Source: an uncultured Bacteroides sp. (GTDB lineage Bacteria; Bacteroidota; Bacteroidia; Bacteroidales; Bacteroidaceae). From it: a stretch of 64,000 nucleotides of DNA. Position numbers and translations under genes: made by a program. Shown here piece after piece: positions 60,631 through 64,000 of this stretch. Every line of letters begins with the position of its first letter. Position 1 is the stretch's first letter. The notes under the pieces were generated by a model. The model did not search any database, had not been told where the DNA came from, and saw nothing but the letters and a program-made list of their open reading frames with translations. The stretch lies in the NCBI RefSeq assembly GCF_963677685.1, contig NZ_OY782186.1:186001-250000 (forward strand). Reading direction: 5' to 3'.

Positions 60631-61589
60631 ATTTATTTAAAAGAGTAGACACCCGAAAAGGTTTGTTTGCTGTAGAGAAGGTTACATTAATCTATGATTT
60701 GCTAACCTCTATATTAATACTTTATCTGTTCCAACGCATGGACCATCCGTTGGAGATGTTAAGAGACAGAGTCGTTATTGCCGGTGCTACTTTCTTATTG
60801 ATGTACCTTTACCGGATGGCGCCATGTAAATTTACGGCGTTCGTACGAATGGCTGTTCAGATGAGTTTACTATCGTATTGGTATCCTGATACTTTCGAGT
60901 TCAATAGGCTATTTCCTAATCTCGATCACTTGTTTGCCTCAGCCGAACAATGGTTATTCAATAGCCAACCAGCTCTATTATTCAGTTCCCATCTACCTCA
61001 GATGTGGGTTAGTGAACCTTTCAACATGGGCTACTTCTCTTATTATCCAATGATTTTAACTGTAGCTTTATTCTACTTTTTCTATAAATTTGAATTATTT
61101 GAAAAGTTCTCTTTCATACTCGTTACTACTTTCTTCATCTACTATATCGTTTATATTTTTTTACCAGTAGCCGGCCCGCAATTTTATTTCCCTGCCATTG
61201 GTTTAGAAAGTGTAACGATGGGACACTTTCCCCCTATTGGAGATTACTTCAATCATCATGCCGAATTACTTCCTGGGCCTGGTTTTCAGCATGGATTCTT
61301 CTATAATTTGGTTGAGGGCTCTCAGCAGGTAGGCGAACGTCCTACAGCTGCTTTCCCCAGTTCACACGTAGGTATTTCTACTTTACTGATGATCATGGCT
61401 TGGCGTGGTAACAAAAAACTCTTCGGTTGCTTAATGCCTTTCTACCTTTTGCTGTGCGGCGCTACAGTATATATTCAGGCTCATTATTTGGTAGATGCAA
61501 TTGCCGGATTCATCTCAGCCTTTATCTTATATATATTAGTTACTAAAATGTATAAGAAATGGTTTGCCACTCCTATGTTTAAGGAGTAG
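60621..61589 (+). CDS. PAP2-family membrane phosphatase/phosphotransferase
   Basis: A membrane protein of 322 residues with six or so helices and the PAP2 catalytic motifs AAFPSSHVGIST (His of domain 2) and YIQAHYLVDAIAG (His of domain 3). The layout resembles the IPC-synthase/aureobasidin-resistance branch of PAP2, which transfers a phospho-head group onto ceramide, rather than simple phosphatidate phosphatases. The 10-base overlap with the SDR gene shows co-translation. The substrate is unproven. Confidence 0.85.
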   Translation: MALDLFKRVDTRKGLFAVEKVTLIYDLLTSILILYLFQRMDHPLEMLRDRVVIAGATFLLMYLYRMAPCKFTAFVRMAVQMSLLSYWYPDTFEFNRLFPNLDHLFASAEQWLFNSQPALLFSSHLPQMWVSEPFNMGYFSYYPMILTVALFYFFYKFELFEKFSFILVTTFFIYYIVYIFLPVAGPQFYFPAIGLESVTMGHFPPIGDYFNHHAELLPGPGFQHGFFYNLVEGSQQVGERPTAAFPSSHVGISTLLMIMAWRGNKKLFGCLMPFYLLLCGATVYIQAHYLVDAIAGFISAFILYILVTKMYKKWFATPMFKE

Positions 61590-61613
61590 AAAACATTCGC
61601 TAAAGGAGATAAA

Positions 61614-61670
61614 TTACATTATAAGTTATTTCATTTACATTATAAGTTATCACAATAACTTATAATGTAA
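61614..61670. repeat. Three-arm hairpin repeat between PAP2 and dusB
   Basis: TTACATTATAAGTTAT occurs directly at 61614-61629 and 61635-61650, and inverted at 61655-61670. The second and third copies form a 16-bp stem with a 4-base loop between convergent genes, so it can act as a terminator for either. The extra copy permits a competing hairpin. Confidence 0.75.
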
Positions 61671-61678
61671 ATATGCAT

Positions 61679-62683
61679 CTAGTCTAAAGTTACACCAGGA
61701 GTAAATTCTTCAGGAGAGACAATCGTATCGAATATCTCAAACAACTCTTTTACCGACTCGGTGCGAAGCATCGCAATACGCGTATCTCTAAAATTTGGAA
61801 TACCTTTAAAAAGAGGAGTAGCAGCTAGATGGCGACGGATATGAATAATCCCTCTTCTTTCATCCAAACGCGCAACACTGCTCAGCACCTCTTCACGCAA
61901 CACTTGCATCTTCCATTCAAATGATAAAGGTGGAAGTTCTTCTCCCGTTTCCATGTAATGCTTCACCTCTTTAAATATCCATGGGCGGCCAATACTACCT
62001 CGGCCAATCATAACAGCATCCACTCCATAACGATCGAAACACTCCTTTACCCGTTGCGGAGTAGTTACATCTCCGTTACCTATGATAGGTATATGCATAC
62101 GAGGATTATTTTTCACTTCACCGATCAGGTTCCAATCAGCTTCGCCACTATACATCTGAGCTCTAGTACGCCCATGAATTGTCAATGCCGCAATGCCACA
62201 ATCCTGCAATTGTTCTGCCAATTCCACAATAATTTTATGATCAGCATCCCATCCAAGGCGAGTTTTAACTGTAACCGGAATTTTCACTGCATCGACTACT
62301 GCCCGAGTTATTTCCAGCATCTTCGGTACATTTTGCAACATACCCGATCCGGCACCTTTACCAGCTACTTTCTTTACCGGACAGCCAAAATTGATATCCA
62401 ATATATTAGGATTTGCTTCTTCTACAATTCGAGCGGCATCCACCATCGGACCAACCTCCCGACCATATATCTGAATAGCCACAGGGCGCTCTTCATCGCA
62501 AATAGTGAGCTTCTCTGTTGTCTTATTGACGTAACGTATCAACGCATCACTTGAGATGAACTCGGTATAAACCATATCGGCACCAAACTTCTTGCACATC
62601 AAACGAAAAGCAGGATCTGTAACATCCTCCATCGGTGCAAGAAATACGGGTTGATTGCCCAATTCTATGTTTCCTATTTTCAT
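61679..62683 (-). CDS. dusB: tRNA-dihydrouridine synthase B
   Basis: An FMN enzyme that reduces uridine to dihydrouridine in tRNA. The TIM barrel of 334 residues starts PVFLAPMEDVTDPAFRLMCKKFGADMVYTEF. The catalytic Cys region is INFGCPVKKVAGKGAGSGML. GRTRAQMYSGEADW and GNGDVTTPQRVKE bind FMN and are typical of DusB. A short helical RNA-binding domain ends the chain. It is divergent from the U32 gene. Confidence 0.96.
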   Translation of the reverse strand: MKIGNIELGNQPVFLAPMEDVTDPAFRLMCKKFGADMVYTEFISSDALIRYVNKTTEKLTICDEERPVAIQIYGREVGPMVDAARIVEEANPNILDINFGCPVKKVAGKGAGSGMLQNVPKMLEITRAVVDAVKIPVTVKTRLGWDADHKIIVELAEQLQDCGIAALTIHGRTRAQMYSGEADWNLIGEVKNNPRMHIPIIGNGDVTTPQRVKECFDRYGVDAVMIGRGSIGRPWIFKEVKHYMETGEELPPLSFEWKMQVLREEVLSSVARLDERRGIIHIRRHLAATPLFKGIPNFRDTRIAMLRTESVKELFEIFDTIVSPEEFTPGVTLD

Positions 62684-62704
62684 AATCTACTATTATTTAG
62701 ACTG

Positions 62705-62732
62705 CAAAAATAGAGAAAAAAGCCTACCTTTG
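62705..62732. promoter_or_regulatory. Divergent -7 boxes for dusB and the U32 gene
   Basis: CAAAAATA (62705-62712) reads TATTTTTG on the minus strand, serving dusB. TACCTTTG (62725-62732) on the plus strand serves the U32-family gene. The two are back-to-back. Confidence 0.45.
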
Positions 62733-62840
62733 CAGCCTGATGTTCTAAGTTTTAAATATGAAAAGCGCCCACTTCCTTTACCATAAGGCTAAGCAGCAAG
62801 ATGTTAAAAACTCTAGAATCCATATTAATTTGAAAATAAA

Positions 62841-64000
62841 ATGATAAAAGACTTTGAAATAATGGCTCCTGTAGGTTCGCGGGAGTCGCTTGCCGCAGCT
62901 ATTCAGGCAGGAGCTGATTCTATATATTTTGGCATCGCAAACCTAAACATGCGTTCGCGTTCGGCAAACACGTTTACCATAGATGACTTACGTGAAATAG
63001 CCAAAACATGTGATCAACATGGGATGAAGAGTTATCTTACCGTAAATACAATTATCTACGACAACGATCTCACATTAATGAAGCTCATTGTGGATGCCGC
63101 CAAAGAAGCAGGTATCTCTGCCGTAATTGCAGCAGATGTAGCTGTGATGAATTATGCCCGCAGTATCAAGCAGGAAGTACATCTTTCTACTCAACTGAAC
63201 ATCTCAAATGTGGAAGCGCTCAAGTTTTATGCACTATTTGCAGATGTAGTAGTATTAGCTCGTGAGCTCACCCTTGAGCAAGTGGCAGAGATTTATCAAC
63301 ATATTAAGGATGAAAACATCTGTGGTCCCAATGGTGAACTTATCCGCATTGAGATGTTTTGTCACGGAGCACTGTGCATGGCAATATCCGGCAAATGCTA
63401 TCTATCTCTACATGAAATGAATAGTTCGGCAAACCGGGGAGCATGCACCCAGATATGCCGGAGAGGTTACTCCGTAAAAGATAAAGATACCGAAATTGAA
63501 TTAGATGTGGATAATGAATATATCATGTCTCCCAAGGATCTCAAAACCATTCACTTTATTAATAAGATGATGGACGCCGGCGTTCGGGTATTCAAGATAG
63601 AAGGACGTGCACGTGGTCCTGAATATGTGCGCACGGTAGTAGAATGCTACAAAGAGGCTATCAGCGCTTACGTAGACGGGAGTTTTACCGATGAAAAGAT
63701 TGAGGCATGGGACGAACGCTTGCGAACAGTTTTCAATCGTGGTTTTTGGGATGGATATTACCTAGGGAAGCGTTTAGGTGAATGGAGTAAGAATTATGGT
63801 TCCGAAGCTACAGAGAAAAAAGTGTATGTGGGTAAGGGAATCAAATATTTCAGCAATATCGGAGTAGCCGAGTTCCTTGTTGAAGCGACTGATGTAAGAG
63901 TCGGAGATAAACTATTAATCACAGGTCCAACTACCGGTGCCGTCTTTACTACTTTAGAAGAAGCCAGAGTAGATCTGAAACCTGTAGACGTAGTAAAACA
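62841..64000 (+). CDS. Peptidase U32-family protein, 3'-truncated by the window
   Basis: The frame runs from ATG 62841 off the window end, giving at least 386 residues. It opens EIMAPVGSRESLAAAIQAGADSIYFG, the U32 start, with QLNISN and the Cys cluster CHGALCMAISGKCYLSLHEMNSSANRGACTQICRRGY that likely binds an iron-sulphur cluster. KIEGRARGPEYVRTVVECYKEAI follows. Relatives hydroxylate 23S rRNA or tRNA (RlhA, TrhP) rather than act as peptidases, so an RNA-modifying role is more likely than proteolysis. Confidence 0.93.
   Translation, partial: MIKDFEIMAPVGSRESLAAAIQAGADSIYFGIANLNMRSRSANTFTIDDLREIAKTCDQHGMKSYLTVNTIIYDNDLTLMKLIVDAAKEAGISAVIAADVAVMNYARSIKQEVHLSTQLNISNVEALKFYALFADVVVLARELTLEQVAEIYQHIKDENICGPNGELIRIEMFCHGALCMAISGKCYLSLHEMNSSANRGACTQICRRGYSVKDKDTEIELDVDNEYIMSPKDLKTIHFINKMMDAGVRVFKIEGRARGPEYVRTVVECYKEAISAYVDGSFTDEKIEAWDERLRTVFNRGFWDGYYLGKRLGEWSKNYGSEATEKKVYVGKGIKYFSNIGVAEFLVEATDVRVGDKLLITGPTTGAVFTTLEEARVDLKPVDVVK

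Noticed and set aside
61614..61670. CRISPR-like repeat array
   Set aside because: Only three short units, one inverted, with 4-5 base spacers and no cas genes; it is a terminator-type structure.

Overview
The window looks like chromosomal DNA of a gut Bacteroides (order Bacteroidales). The signs are a SusC/SusD pair with a battery of carbohydrate-active enzymes, many promoters of the Bacteroides form TAnnTTTG (often with TTG about 20 bases upstream), almost no Shine-Dalgarno sequences, AT-rich DNA, and lineage-typical families (DUF2723, DUF4861, DUF4450, HU with a HIG-type N-terminus). No insertion sequence, prophage, integrase or CRISPR array was seen.

Region 1 (190-22331) is a polysaccharide utilisation locus. 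It encodes a tandem SGNH esterase, SusD, SusC, a CE12 acetylesterase, a GH105 unsaturated galacturonyl hydrolase, GH42 and GH43 side-chain enzymes, and a six-gene run of GH2, CE12, GH28, a DUF4450-type fragment, a CBM9-like protein and GH28. The set fits pectin, most likely rhamnogalacturonan I with galactan or arabinan branches. No polysaccharide lyase and no sensor/regulator lies in the window, so both must be elsewhere. KduI and KduD (35842-37512) are the cytoplasmic route for the unsaturated uronate that GH105 releases.

Region 2 (22425-32299) starts with metG and continues as a surface-glycan cluster: a flippase, three glycosyltransferases, and an embedded opposite-strand cassette of four genes (NeuB-family synthase, KdsC-like phosphatase, SpsF-like cytidylyltransferase, and a GPSL-motif protein resembling Maf/DUF115 and GT42 transferases). 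The phosphatase keeps the two residues remembered as setting KDN-9-phosphate specificity in a Bacteroides enzyme, so a CMP-KDN-like pathway is proposed. This is the most interesting part of the window.

Region 3 (32279-41957) holds a sirtuin lacking most zinc ligands, two FKBP isomerases, an Lrp regulator, a tRNA with CAU anticodon, kduI-kduD-DUF4861, an HU-like gene with an odd palindromic leader, two thioredoxin-fold proteins and queG.

Region 4 (41975-64000) is mostly housekeeping. It includes a deacetylase and DUF2723 glycosyltransferase, zinc-type ABC components without a permease, mnmD, two membrane proteins, purD, a DPP-IV-type peptidase, an rRNA methylase, cysE/cysK, a PNPOx-like protein, rnr, an SDR-PAP2 pair that may act in lipid metabolism, dusB, and the start of a U32 protein that runs off the window end.

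Protein family calls come from reading motifs by eye; no database search was possible. Several start codons were moved inside the longest open frame where signal peptides, promoters or terminators favoured it.
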